Shown here piece after piece: positions 34,106 through 46,025 of a stretch of DNA of 64,000 bases. The DNA lies in assembly GCA_029817715.1 (NCBI GenBank), contig JARUPY010000387.1:5518001-5582000 (forward strand), written 5' to 3'. The translations under genes and the position numbers were made by a program. Origin of the DNA: Melastoma dodecandrum. Its lineage: Eukaryota > Streptophyta > Magnoliopsida > Myrtales > Melastomataceae. Within the stretch, counting starts at the first letter, position 1; the number at the start of each line of letters is the position of its first letter. Under the pieces are notes generated by a model that saw only the letters and a list, made by a program, of their open reading frames with translations, was not told the DNA's origin and did no database searches.

Positions 34106-34411
34106 TACCGCCCGGATGGTACGGTATCTTGGACGCTTTCGGTATGGAGCAATTGCTCAGTACCTTGATGTAGAAAGGAAAATTCGATTAGCATCAAGCA
34201 GTGATACTATGGATGCATGACATGTAGTGATGCATGAGATGTCTAATGTAGGGATTGGATTGTTGTCACTCGAATTTAACCCCGAAAGAAGGGAAACGAA
34301 TTAGATAGAAGGCAATAAGTTCGACATCGTCATAAAAAGGTAAATACAATCGACTGAAAAGAAAGATAGAACGGGCGAGCAGGCCCAGTAGTCGCATGGA
34401 GACGTCGTCGG

Positions 34412-35608
34412 TCAGGTGCGATCCCACAGAGCATGACGCTTCCTCCAGAAACGCTGGGATTGGGCTGCGCGATCCTCCTCATCGGACTCTGGTGGAAGCT
34501 CGCAGATTTCCTCCGTGAGATTCATCCACGTGCGGGAGATGTGCGCGATCACCCTCTGGAGTGCTGTCTTGACCACCTTGTCGTCGAGGCTGAGTGGTCG
34601 GAAGAGCTGCTGCGGGGGTGCCCTGGTCTTCGGAGCTAATCCTAGCTGGTGTCGAACCTGGAACGGCGCGTAGTAGGAGGTGCCTCCGAATCCCATGATC
34701 GGAATGAAGTATCCGTCCGTCGAGGAGGTGATTGCATCATCCGTGTCGAAGCAGCGGGCTCTCTGGTAGAAATCGGCAGGCTCCAGAGACCGGAACAGAG
34801 CGTCCACTCCAACGAAAGAGCGTGCAGGCAGGCGGGCACGCTCCACGATGCGGGCAAGCAACCCCGGTGTGTGCTCCCTAGTGAAGGCTTCTCCCGTGAT
34901 CCCGAGATGGGTGTAGAACCATACTTGCAGCAGGGATGGGCAGAAGGTCATCCTGTGGTTGCGGACTCCTCGCTTTGCTTCACGCACGATGTTGGTGAGG
35001 CTGAAGTTGGTCTCTCCGATCAGGTTAGGCAGGAAAGGAGCGTCTTCAAGTATTGCCTTGGTGATGTAGACAGCTCGTCGGTTGATCGTCTTCTCGTTCT
35101 GTGGGTACAGGATCGTCCCGACGAAAAGGAGGATGAATGCTCGCGCTGATCCTTGGCCTTCTCCCATGCGCGGGTTGTATGGCACGAGCTGTAAATCGAC
35201 GACGTCTTTGATGCTGAGGTCCCCTTGGGAGTTGAAGAGCCCGGGTACACTTGCCGATGATATCTGAAGAAGCTTCGCTATGTACTCCTTCGGTTTGTCG
35301 ATCCGAGGCAGGGGCAGTATCCCTGTGCGGTGAGGCATCTCGGCGAGGTTGATGTACTCCTCGTAGAGCGGCGCCAGCTTCAAGTCCCCGAAGCAAAAGA
35401 CGAAGGCGTCTGGGTCCCACCGTGCTACCAGATTTTGTAGGAGGGCCCAATCCAGCTCCAGGTGCATGAGGTGGAAGAGCCCTTTGAGCTTGGACTGCAC
35501 GAACTCCCGCTCGGACGGCCTCAGCAATGGCAACCACCGGTGGAGGTTATGAGCGTCAGGCATATTCTTTTGTCGCAGCGAGATGGGCTCCATGAGGTCT
35601 TCCTGCAT
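34412..35608 (-). CDS. Ogre-B ORF1, extra ORF upstream of gag
   Basis: An uninterrupted 398-codon frame about 300 bp before gag and 660 bp after the primer-binding site. The ATG at 35608 is preceded by an in-frame TGA, so it is the natural start. The N-terminal half has HRWLPLLRP, LDWALLQNLVARWDPDAFVF and LAPLYEEYINL, the pattern of plant retroelement proteins often labelled DUF7745, which I recall only by look. The middle has FILLFVGTILYPQ and LQVWFYTHLGITGEAF, the C-terminus is charged (PPESDEEDR). No catalytic motif is seen. An ORF1 before gag is a diagnostic Ogre feature; its function is unknown. Confidence 0.85.
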   Translation of the reverse strand: MQEDLMEPISLRQKNMPDAHNLHRWLPLLRPSEREFVQSKLKGLFHLMHLELDWALLQNLVARWDPDAFVFCFGDLKLAPLYEEYINLAEMPHRTGILPLPRIDKPKEYIAKLLQISSASVPGLFNSQGDLSIKDVVDLQLVPYNPRMGEGQGSARAFILLFVGTILYPQNEKTINRRAVYITKAILEDAPFLPNLIGETNFSLTNIVREAKRGVRNHRMTFCPSLLQVWFYTHLGITGEAFTREHTPGLLARIVERARLPARSFVGVDALFRSLEPADFYQRARCFDTDDAITSSTDGYFIPIMGFGGTSYYAPFQVRHQLGLAPKTRAPPQQLFRPLSLDDKVVKTALQRVIAHISRTWMNLTEEICELPPESDEEDRAAQSQRFWRKRHALWDRT

Positions 35609-36270
35609 AATAGGGTGTCATTCGAGGATGATAACATTCCAATCCCTAACCCTAGTATGGTATGATTCGACACACGATTTATGTAATCATGTTCGAGTAA
35701 AAATGGAATGTATGATATTACAAGAATAATCGTGAATTGGAATGCATTCATACGATTATGAATGTGTATGGATGCATTAAAGCGGTAAAAGGAGTTAAGG
35801 AAGGGAGAAAAGGAATTTGGAAACCCCCCCTGTGACCAACCCAAACCGCTGCAAAATGAACAGATTTAGTGTCACAGTTTATTGCATACAAAACATACCT
35901 GCCCTGTCCCTGCACGAGTAACAGGCACTTAGTAACAGACAAATGCACGTGCGGCGTCTGGTACCTGTAGTGGGCAAGCAATTTCTAGACTCGGATGGAG
36001 GTTTCTAAGACCTCCCTCGGACTAAGGGAGGCGGGTCCCGGTCCATAGCCTACAAGCCGCAGGAAGCAGCGAGGCCGTGCCTTTCGGTGACCCCCTAAAG
36101 ATCCTAATCCCGGGTATAGGGATTTACCTATATATGCCTAGGAAAGCGGATAAACGAACACAAACAGGAGATCAAACAAAGGGCATCGAGCCAATCAATT
36201 ACATGCGCAAACAAGTAACTCCTCTCCGCATGTGGTAAAAAGGCTTTCGGTAAGAATCCACATGCAGAGT

Positions 36271-36288
36271 TCCCCAGCGGAGTCGCCA
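36271..36288 (-). other. Primer-binding site of Ogre-B, tRNA-Arg
   Basis: The plus strand reads TCCCCAGCGGAGTCGCCA, the same as the 3' end of plant tRNA-Arg(ACG) with CCA as I know it, so the element RNA (minus strand) is complementary over 18 nt. It lies seven bases from the 5' LTR. An arginine primer is typical of Ogre elements. Confidence 0.9.
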
Positions 36289-36295
36289 TCCGGGA

Positions 36296-39200
36296 TGTGC
36301 GCGCGCCCTTCCGGCCTAGCGGCGCGCGGCGGCGGTTCCGGCAAGCCCGAGGATCCGGGCCCGCTCCCCCGAGGCCCAGTCCGGTCGGCGTTCCGGCTCG
36401 AACGCCAGACGCTGCGGAAAGGGGCCCCGGGTTGGGCCTTCCCTTGATTCGCGAACGGGTCTGCGGGGCGTTTCGCCAACCGTCTCCAGTTCCCTGGAGG
36501 CGGCGAGCGAAAGGCTGCGTTAAGGCCTCACTCGCGAATTTCGGGGAGGGCCCGAGGAGCGGCTCGAGTAGCCGTCACCTCACCCCAAATGGCTCCGAAA
36601 AAAGGGTAGTGGTTTAGTTTTAGCTTTGGAAAACTGTTGTTCGGAGTCGCCACCGACTTAGTTTTAAAAAAAATGTGATTTTAAGTCGGAAAAATCAGAG
36701 TCTGGGTTCGGGGATTCCTATTTACTAACCTTAGTGCTTTACCACATGCGAAAAGGGTGGCGATTTGTCCAAAAAGTTGCTTTTGATTGACGGGTGTTGG
36801 ACCCGATCCGGGAGTGGGCCGGACTCGTATCGACGTTTTAACGGGCGTTGGACCCGAATTTAGGTTTGTTTGATTAAAAATCAACACACGACATAAACCT
36901 AAAGCCTAAGTCATGCGTGCAATCACAAACAATAAACGAGATGAAAGAGAGCGGGGAAGGGCGGTGGTTGCGGGCCTATGCACTTGGGCCCGCAACCCGT
37001 TACATATGGGCTTAGGAAATGAAATTCGGGGAGGCCCGCACCTCCCCTTTTGTACCTTAAATTGAAGGTTGGGGCCGCTTTGTCTTCAAGCCCACGGTGT
37101 TTTAAACCGGGGTAGAACCACGCGGTTTGATACACGCGCCTTCAAGTTAATCTTCGAAATTTTGATGTCGGTATTCCGAGATTAAGTGCTCAGTGTACAT
37201 GCAAAGGAAATATGAATGTGGTCAGAAAGTCCTAATTTAAATCGAAGTGAATAATTAAGACTTAATGAAATAAGAAGGATACTTACGGGGCGTTGTGAGC
37301 CCGTTGATGTCGATCGTCCGCGCCGTCGGATGATGATATTCCTTGGTAGTGAATTCCTCGGTGTTTACATGCAAAGTAGAGGAAGAAACAATGCCATGCC
37401 ATGCCATTAATATCGATCAAATTTGAATGAAATTCGGATCGAATTAGTAAGACATGTCTTACCGTACGAATCGGTGTGGTCGGATTGCGATCCTTCGAGA
37501 TGTCCAGGTTTTGCCGTGTTTTACATGCAAAACGAAGGGAGATGGATATTAGTAATGCACCAAAGGATAAAAAGAAATATAAATTCATATGCATATGAAA
37601 ACACAAGTGAGTTCAAACAAAAATTCTGTCGGTTAAAAAAATAAATAAATAGTGCTTTTAGACGTAATAGTAAAAATTTAAAACTCAGGGAGTTAATAAT
37701 TTTTTGTTGAAATTGAAATGCCACGTGAAATTAAAAGCCTGACATACTGCATGACCGTTTGACTAACCATGAAAACAGTATCTGACCGTTTAGTTTAAAA
37801 AAATTATCTAACCTAGGATCTAACCATTCAATTAAAAATAGAGAAGAAAGGGAAGCACTACCTCCCCGATGTTTCATTTGTGACCTTCCCAAGGAGTTTT
37901 CCGACTCCACTTCGTCGAAGCCGGGGCGATCGCGATCGACGAAGGCGCCAACCACGTAACAGATCGCTGAATACGTTAGTCCAGGACCCAAGGAAGCTTC
38001 GCTGCAGATGGTTGCGGGACTTGGGGCCACGGAAGGTCAGGGAGGCGGGGCTGCCCTGGGTTGCCGTCGTCTGAATTTGGGTACGCCGGAGGGAAAGCGG
38101 GCTGCCGCTGCTTGGTCGTCGGAGGGTCGATTAAGGCTGGAGCTGGAGTGGGGAAGCCGCTGCTGGTCCGTCGTCGGCGACGGTGAAGATGGAAGCTGCC
38201 GAAATTGGGGACAGCGAGGTATGGAGCCGCCTTGGGGTCGAGGACGCCGGAGCCGGAGTGGGTACCGAGGGAGGACACCGGAGCTTCCGGTCTGAGATGG
38301 GGACGGTCGGGAAGAGGCTGCGGGTTGCTGAGCCGGTGAAGGGAGCGCCGGGAGCTGTCGCTGAGCCGTGGGTCGCTGTGATCTGAAGGTGCCGGGGAGG
38401 AGATGGGTCGCCATGGCCACTGCTGGTCGCTCCCGGTTCTCGACTGGGGCTGGGTCTCGCCGTGGCTGGCTCTTTGGGCGTCGGGGGAGGCAAGATGAGT
38501 TGATGTCAGCTCTAGAGGTGTTTGGGAAAGACGAGTCCCTCGCTGCCGAGCTTAGGGGCGCCGGAGGAGGACAGGTTTGCTGCCGTCGAGGGGTCACCGG
38601 CAGAAGGTTCGCCGCGGGATGTTGGCGCAATGAGTGTCGGGTAGTTGAGATGGAGCTGTCGTTGTCGCCGGTGTCGGGAGACAAGCGAGGGCTTCGCTGT
38701 TGCCGGACTCGGGGATCTCGAGAGAGAGAATGACTGAGACGGGTTACGCCGAGAGAGTTGCCATCCGCGGCTGGATCTTGCGAGGAAGCTGAGGAAGGGA
38801 TCAGGTTCTGTTGGTTTGATGCCGGGCTCGGATTTGCTGAAAGGGGTACTGGTATACTGTTGAAGAAATGCCGGTGCAACCACAGAGAGTGTAACATCCC
38901 AATCTTCAAAATACACACCTGCACAGAAAAGGAAACGATCAAAACGACAAGAGGGCTCCTTACGAGGAGCCTGGAAGCTATTCCCCGCTAACGGCAGACA
39001 GTTGGGGGCCGGCTTGAGTCGTCTATAGAGGGAGTTCGTTCCCATCACTGCTGAAAAGGGACGCCCGTGGTCGCTAGCAGCGGCAGCTGGTGACACTGAA
39101 GCCGTCGTCTGAGGTCCACGTCGCTGCCGTCGTATCCAGATGAGCCAAAGTCCATTGCATCTAGAGGTGAGACATGTTCCTTCTTGCTCTTTGTTAGACG

Positions 39201-41250
39201 TTCTGCTGGAGTTGGTCACTGGGAGGGGAGTCTCCTTGATGTCGGTTTCTCCTTACCTTGTTGCAGAATGTCGGAAGATGACGGCTGAAGGGCTGGATAG
39301 TGGCGAAAACCAAAAGAGGGACCGAATGGATGGGAGGCTGTCGAGATTCTTAAGAGGAAGGAGAGGAACGATGGCTCCGTTGATCTCCTCCCTCGAAAAA
39401 TGAAGAAATTTCCCCCAGAGAGAATCGGTAAGAAGGAAGAGAATTTTTTTATCAACCAATTCTGATCGACCCCCCTTTGGTTCTAATTCTTCTTCTTCTT
39501 TTATATTTCGCTTCCCTCCCCCGAACCAGAAGTCTTCTGGTTTGTCTCCCATCCTCATTGATTCTTCCCCCTCTCTCTGTTTCAGAACTTGGTTTCCATT
39601 CAGTTCCCTTCCGGTTCGTCTCCGGTTGAAAGGACAGACCGTTAGGAGACAAGATCACCTCAGGACGTTGGCCAGGTGATCTTCCTGAGAGTGGAGGCTG
39701 AGGGTGCGTGGGAGGTGGCAACCTGCAATCGTGGACGCGTCAGAGCAGGATCCTGTCGGGGATTGCAGGCAAGTGATGATCCCCATTTAATTCAGGCTAG
39801 GGCGTGGGCCGGTTTCACATTTGAATGGGCTTTCGTGGGTTGGATTTGGATTTGCTTCATGGGTTCCAAAGGTTTTAGACCTTGGGTTGAGGATTTGGCC
39901 TGATCATCCACTTGTTTTGGGTTGGGTTTGTTGAGTTGAGAGCTGCCTTGGGCTCCCTTTTAAATTTTTTTTGATTTTGCCTGGCCTTTTCTCTAGCTTC
40001 TTGTATCGAGCATCCCCAGTCAATGCAACCTGACGTGTGAGTTTTGCTTTTGGGGGTGTCTACTCTCCTCGTCTGTTGCTCTCTTGGGCTGGCTTTTTCT
40101 TTTCTGGACAAATTCGTTGATGCTGTGCCGCTGAGATGGAAGCTGTGGAGGTGGTGGCAAGGTAAGCTGCATTTCAGCATTCGAAGGTTGTGCTGCGATT
40201 GTGGATACACCTGCACTCGTTGTGTCATTGGTGGATGCTGTCCTCATGGAGGTTGCAGTTACAGCTGTTCGAGCCGTTGTTGAGGCCGAAGCTGCCATTA
40301 CAGCTGCTGAAGGGACAACGAGAGAGGTTGAAGTTGCTGGGGTGGATGTCGGCGTAATTGGTGCTGTCCAAACTGCACTCCGGCGGGCTGACCAGGAAGA
40401 ACATCCGCGGTCACTAGTTGGGTGCCAGGCTGGTAAGTATGTTGCCTTCGGCTTGGCTGAATTGGCGTGGTTGCAAACAATGGCTGGCTGGGGTGTTTTG
40501 TTGTTGTCACAACTGCTGTAGTTGCTGGTGTTATGGCCGCTACACCTGCTGTTACTGTCGCAGCATTTGGTCTGAAACTGCATCTGCTGTTGCTGCGGCT
40601 GTATTTGTGTTTGCTGATCGCGGGCGTGCTGCTGCGGTGGTGACTGATTTGCTGACGCGCTTGGCGGATCGCGGTTGGGTAAGGGTTAGGAGTCATGTTC
40701 TGGTTCCAACTTGACTGGTCCAACACCAACAACCCCTCCACGAATTGACTGTATTTGTTGCTTCAACTGCCGCTGTTGATGCAGGTTCTGAGAGGCAGCC
40801 AATCGCTGCATCGTCTGTTGACCATGTCGGAAGCGTTGCTGTTGAAGCTGTCCTGAAGAACCCGCAAACAACATTTCCTGGTGGATTCAATTCAGCACCT
40901 TAACTACCGAGTGAGGCAGGAAGCCCAGCATTCGGGCAACCACTTCCAAACAACACTTCTTCTTGGCATTGGGTGCGAGTACTCCGCAACGAATTTTCTC
41001 CGACGTTATTGTCCTCTAGTCTATTTTGTTGTCTCTACATGTAATCAGTCAAACGCCTAGCACATGTCCTATTTTCATATCAAGGGAATGTCCTGAGGAA
41101 GAAATTGTTGTTGTCATATTTTCATATATTTTACTTTATCTTATTTTATTTTTTTGTGTAAAATAAAATAAGATCCCAAAGTCGCATGGGCTTGGGCTTT
41201 GGCCATTTTAAAACAAATGTTGGGTTAATGATCAATTTGGGGGATCTACA
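36296..41250 (-). repeat. 5' LTR of Ogre-B
   Basis: On the element strand it starts TGTAGATCCCCC at 41250 and ends CGCGCACA at 36296. It should carry the promoter of the element. Nearly identical to 20537-25488; the differences cluster in 36296 to about 37850. Confidence 0.95.
39498..39505 (-). promoter_or_regulatory. TATA box in the Ogre-B 5' LTR
   Basis: TATAAAAG on the element strand, the functional promoter copy if the element is transcribed. No transcription evidence is visible in the sequence itself. Confidence 0.55.
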
Positions 41251-41255
41251 CATGT
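41251..41255. other. Target-site duplication of Ogre-B, right copy
   Basis: CATGT, identical to 20532-20536. Sequence to the right is the original continuation of the UGT 3' flank. Confidence 0.95.
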
Positions 41256-43239
41256 CCATAAGGTTTTCCAAGTCCAAAACAAACAAATGAGCTTAGGGAC
41301 TAAATCGTAGCCCAGGGAAACGATTTTGTTACATCACATTTATCATTAGTTCAGCTATGAGAACTCTGTTAGGAACGTCATCTATTCTTGGCTCGTCTAC
41401 TCTTACCGGTTATTAGCGACCAGCCAGATCCACGCCACTCCATCACAATACGCTCTCCCCTTTCATATTTCACAGTAATTTTTCGGCTTCGTCGAAAGCA
41501 AGGTAAAATGGATAGTTGTCCCTCGTCGCTATGTATTACCGGGAAGCAGCTAACTACCGTGAACGGGAGCTTCTGTTTTTACTTTTCGTAAAATTTGACG
41601 AAGCTATAATTTACTAATTTGTACTTTATGAAATACTTTCGTAAAATTTCATGTGCCGGACTTCGTAAAATCAAACGGACCATTTCGTAAAGTATAAAAC
41701 GATCCTCATAAGCTTTGTAAAATCTCACGCGCCACTTCGTAAAGTACGAACGGCCTTCGTGAAAGTTTGCCAAGAGTTTTTTGTAAAGTATGAAGTTATT
41801 TTATAAAATAAGAAATAATAGCATGGTCTTCAAAAACCAATGCTATTTTACCTAAAATGTTACAAAATTTTTTTTCGTAAAATTTTACGAAGTCCATGAT
41901 ATTGTTTCGTATATTACAAAATTATTTCGTACTTTATGGAAAAGCTTCGTAAACTTTTACGAAGCAGCCCGTGGGCTTTATGAAAATTTTACGAAGTTCA
42001 TGGCCTAGTTCGTACTTTACGAAAAGCCCGTAAGAATTTTCAAACCTCATTAAAATTGTTTCATACTTTACGAAACAAGCCCGTGAGATTTTATGAACCC
42101 CGTACAAAGTCCGTTGGGTTTTTGCAAAACCCATTTGTAAAGTACAAAACAATATCGTAAAAATTTTAAAAAACAATATTACTGTTTCGTAACAACGGGA
42201 GCTTACTCCCACGGGAGTTTAGCCACTTTCATATATTACAATAGGCAAATGGTCGATCACCATTGAATACTGAAAATGCCTTTTCTCAAACTAAACAAGG
42301 TAGTAGCAAAGAGAAGCGCGAAGCTCGAGAGATGTTCTTGGATTTGGCTTGATGTTGATGTGGCAACCCAACCACAATAAGAAGGAACTGGAGCTAAATT
42401 GACCACTAATCAGACAAGTTTCTCATTTTTCTTTTCTTTCTATTGAATAAACATCGGGATGACGTTTGATAGATTTGGGGGTGTGCATCGCATGTTTGTT
42501 GCTACTTTGTCTTAGATGCCTTGGGTGTGTTATGTTTATTTATTTATTTTTTACCACCGTTGGGAAATTATTTGGATGATTGCATTGATGATGAATTAAG
42601 TTGGTTGACACGGACATAGGAGAATTAGAGCCACAACTTGATTTGTGTTAGGCAGTTTTAAGTCCCCATCTCATGCTAATTTTGTGTATGGCTGCAACAA
42701 TTCCTAACTCCTAGAACTGAAAGAGAAAATAAAAGGTAGGACTTTTTATCATTTTGAGAATCTACCAAGGCTCTGATTATTGTGGTTTGGGTGTGTAAAA
42801 AAAAGAAAAAAGAATAGAATAAACCGACAAGGTTATCAATACACCCAAATATCTGCTTGTGGTGCGAGTCATAGTGCGGTAGCTCGAGTTAATAAATCCA
42901 TGGGGTGCAAGAGCAGAGAAAGTGCTTAATTGATGAATTCTGGGGTGTGATAACAAGTTATAAATATAAATTTCCATCTCTCTAATTGCGTACTATTTGG
43001 CTAGATCCTTAAGGTATATTGTAATATTTCATATATTACTTAGATTTGGGTAGTGCTGGTAGTTTATTAATTTTGTTGGTAAATTCGGAAGGAAAGAGGG
43101 CTGATGGAGTTTCACAGAGAGCTGGTACAGCTGCACGAGAAAGCCATTGCAGCTGTGTTGATATGGTTTTGATGATAAGTCGTACAACAGTTTTGACCTG
43201 CTATGAACTTACAGAAGCTGAGATGACCGTTACAGAAGC
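41256..43239. other. Non-coding region between Ogre-B and Copia-1
   Basis: The first part continues the pre-insertion UGT 3' flank. No gene is recognised. It contains the TTCGTAAA motif cluster (separate entry) and then AT-rich unique-looking sequence. Confidence 0.6.
41578..42195. repeat. Cluster of TTCGTAAA / TTTACGAA palindromic motifs
   Basis: About 20 exact or one-off copies of TTCGTAAA or its complement occur in 620 bp, often paired head to head as in TTCGTAAAATTTTACGAAG (about 41875-41893) and CTTCGTAAACTTTTACGAAG (about 41945). Related forms TTCGTACTTTACGAAA recur. Spacing is irregular, so it is not a simple tandem array. The origin is unknown. Confidence 0.75.
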
Positions 43240-46025
43240 CTGACAGATTTGTAAGCTTGACAGAAGCTGACCTGCACGTGAAATCAAATCCGAGCTGTTT
43301 TGAGTAACCCTTTGCTACGAGACAAGCTTTGTGCTTCTGTACGCTTTCATCCTCATTTAACTTTGTTTTGAATACTCATTTCAAGCCAATTGCTTATTTT
43401 CCTTTGGGAAGGTCTACTTGGGACCAAGTATCATTCTTCTCAATACTAAACATCTCTTTTTTCATTGCATTTCTCCACTTTTCTTCTTTTGCGGCCTCTT
43501 CGAAATTCTGCGGCTTAAACATAATAAGTGCAAAGTTAGCTTGCTCGTAAACTTCAGTTAATGAGCGATACCTCCTTGGTTGCATATCATCATCATAATC
43601 TTCATTCTCTGAATTTACTCTTAAGGAACTAGCTGTTGTTGTATTAGTGAGATTTGAGGAAGGCACTACTGCTGGTGCTTCTGGATAAGAAAACATTGGC
43701 CGAGTATGAGAAAACTCGTTCTCCCACTTCCACGCTGCATTCACATCGAAAATGACATTTCTTGAAATCACAACATTGTTAGTCTTTGGGTCAAACAAAC
43801 AATAACATTTAGATTCTTTACTATAACCAATAAAGATTAGCTTCTCACTCTTCTCATCAAACTTTTCTTCTTTGTCCAAAGAGCATATGCTACACATCTA
43901 AATACCTTCAAGTGATCAACCACAGGCTTCTTCTTTTGCCATGCTTCGTAAAGTGTCTTGTTTTGAACAGCTTTCGTCGGTGATCGATTGAGAATGTAAG
44001 CTGTTGAGTTCACAGCTTCGGCCCACAAAGAATTCGGAAAACCCTTGTCTTTGAGTATACTTCGAGCCATCTCAACAATAGTCATGTTCTTCCTCTCAGA
44101 AATGCCATTCTGGTTAGGTGAGTACTTCACAGTAAGCTATCGTTGCCGCCTTGCTGCTTGCAATAATCTAGAAACGGCTTGTAAATGAATTCTCCTCTAC
44201 GATATGTCCTTAAGGTCTTTATTTGATATCCACTTTGCTTCTCTACATTAGCGTTGAATCTCAAAAAAATAGTGAAAGCCTCCGATTTCTTTGAAGAAAG
44301 TATACCCATATCATACGAGTGTAATCATCGACAAATAAGAGAAAGTATCTCCTGTTACTGATCGATGGAGTTTGGGTTGAACCACAAATGTCAGCATGTA
44401 CCAACTCAAGAGGGGCTTTAGCTCTCCAACAGGTATTGGGAAAAGGAAGACGATGTTGCCTCCCATACACACATCCTTCACAGACGCATATTGCTGTTGA
44501 CTGAATTTTTGGAAGACCTATGACCATATTCCTCTCTCTCAACGACGTTAGGCCCTTGTTATTCAAATGTCCATATCGTAGATGTCTTCACTCTTCAATG
44601 CAACATTCAAGAACGAATTAATCTTCAGCGGAAACAAGTTAATCGCTGTCATCTTCACTACAACGATCATCTTCTCATTTTTGTCAACGATCTCACATTG
44701 ACCATCGACAAAGGTAAATTTACAACCTCTCTTCATCATTTATCCCATGCTCAAAAGATTTTGAGCAATGCCTGGAGAATAAAATACATCATTAATCCGC
44801 TTTTCTTCACCATTTGCTGTTCTCACAATAACGAATCCCTTTCCTTCAATCTTTTTTTTTTGTCTCCAAGCTCTAACAGCGAGTTGTAGCTATTGTCGAT
44901 CTCCACAAAGATTTCCTTATTTCCTGTCACATGATTGCTACAACCACTATCCAAAAACCACACTTCATTCATATCTTGTATTGCAATGAAACAAGAATAG
45001 AATGCTTGCTTTGATTCCTCTTCTTTTGAAAAATTTACCAAAGTTTGAGAAACATGTTGTTGCGGCTGCTGCTGCTGCTTGTCTTTAAAATAACAATCTC
45101 GTTTAAATGATTTGGAAATCGGCATATCTTGCACCTGAAATAATAATCTTTTGACTCAAGTCTAGCTTTTCTACAAATATAGCAACTACCTTTTCAATTT
45201 CCAGATCTACTCAAGGAATGATCTTCTCTATTGCGGAAATGGCTTGTTGTACGTCCTCTGCCTTTTCCTCGAGAACGGCCTCTACGTCCACGACCATAAA
45301 ACTCTCTGCTATTGTTCATAGGACACTCCTTCTACTCCGACTTCTTTTCTGAAACATTTAACTTCATTTGAAAAGCTTGTTCAACAAGAGTTGACCACTT
45401 ACTTACTCTTCTTTCGTGGGCTTCAAGTGAACCCATTAGCTCATATACAGAAATTTCTCCTAGATTCTTCGTTTCTTCAATCACAGCAACAACGTCCTCC
45501 AACTTCTACAGCAGGCTTCTCAATACTTTCTCCACAACCTTTTCATGTCGGGAACTTCATCACCGCAATAGTTGATTTGATTCATGATTTCTACAACTCT
45601 CGAGAAGAAATCTTTCACTGTTTCGGACTCCTTCATGGCCAAGTTGCCAAAATCCCTCCACAAGCCTTGAAGCTTAATGGAACTCACTTTCTCTGAGCTT
45701 TGACACTCTTTCTTTAGGACGCTTCATACTTCTTTCGCCTTTTTGAGACAAAAAAACCTCGGATAAATCGTCTTGCTTACGGATTGTTGCAAGCTCCGCC
45801 AGTCATCGCATTCTTCATCACGTTTTCTTTTGCCGTCTCTTCTCATTCTCCAGCACTTGACAATTCGTCGTCTTCTTCAAAACCTTCATCAACGATTCTC
45901 CACAAATCTTGTGAAAGAAAGATCGTCTCCATTTGCGAACTCCAATAATCATAGTGCTCTCCATCAAAGATCGGGATTTGGTTGGGCAAGTAGAAAAAAA
46001 ACATGCTGCTGGAAGACGTAGCCAT
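43240..46025 (-). mobile_element. Copia-1: decayed Ty1/copia retrotransposon
   Basis: Minus-strand order is gag, protease, integrase, start of RT, the copia order. Gag begins at 46025 with a motif like DGEHYDYWSSQMETIF. Protease is seen as VWFLDSGCSNHVTG near 44930. Integrase follows: zinc-finger end CEGCVYGRQHRLPF, HADICG, VDDYTRMIWVYFL and NGISERKN (44127-44566 and 43837-44130). RT is only begun (43240-43897: NDTWSQVDLPKGK, then KTKLNEDESVQKHKA with two stops). Several frameshifts occur, and the RT catalytic part and RNase H are deleted. It is dead. Confidence 0.85.

Larger units (their letters stand above)
20537..41250 (-). mobile_element. Ogre-B: complete 20.7-kb Ogre-like Tat retrotransposon
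   Basis: The element is bounded by two LTRs of 4952 and 4955 bp with TG...CA ends and a perfect 5-bp target-site duplication. Reading on the minus strand: 5' LTR, tRNA-Arg primer-binding site, leader, ORF1, gag, intron, pol (RT, RNase H, second RNase H, integrase), a 2.7-kb 3' UTR with tandem repeats, polypurine tract, 3' LTR. Total length, LTR size, extra ORF1, arginine primer and intron position are all Ogre hallmarks known from other plants. ORF1, gag and pol are each uninterrupted. The protease is missing (see gag). The LTRs differ at about 21 positions by my eye count, so the insertion is recent on a genome scale. Confidence 0.95.

Noticed and set aside
35849..35898. Possible leader intron of Ogre-B (GTATGTTT ... 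TTTTGCAG)
   Set aside because: Only about 50 nt, below the usual minimum for plant introns, and the same in Ogre-A; the acceptor might pair with another donor, but I cannot show it.
38037..38942. 301-codon minus-strand open frame in the 5' LTR
   Set aside because: Arg/Ser/Pro-rich with no domain. The 3' LTR copy is already split by a 2-bp indel near 22970, so the frame is not conserved.
44823..46025. Candidate host gene with zinc-knuckle-like and coiled-coil features
   Set aside because: Protease (LDSG), integrase and RT fragments follow in copia order, so it is the gag-protease part of Copia-1.
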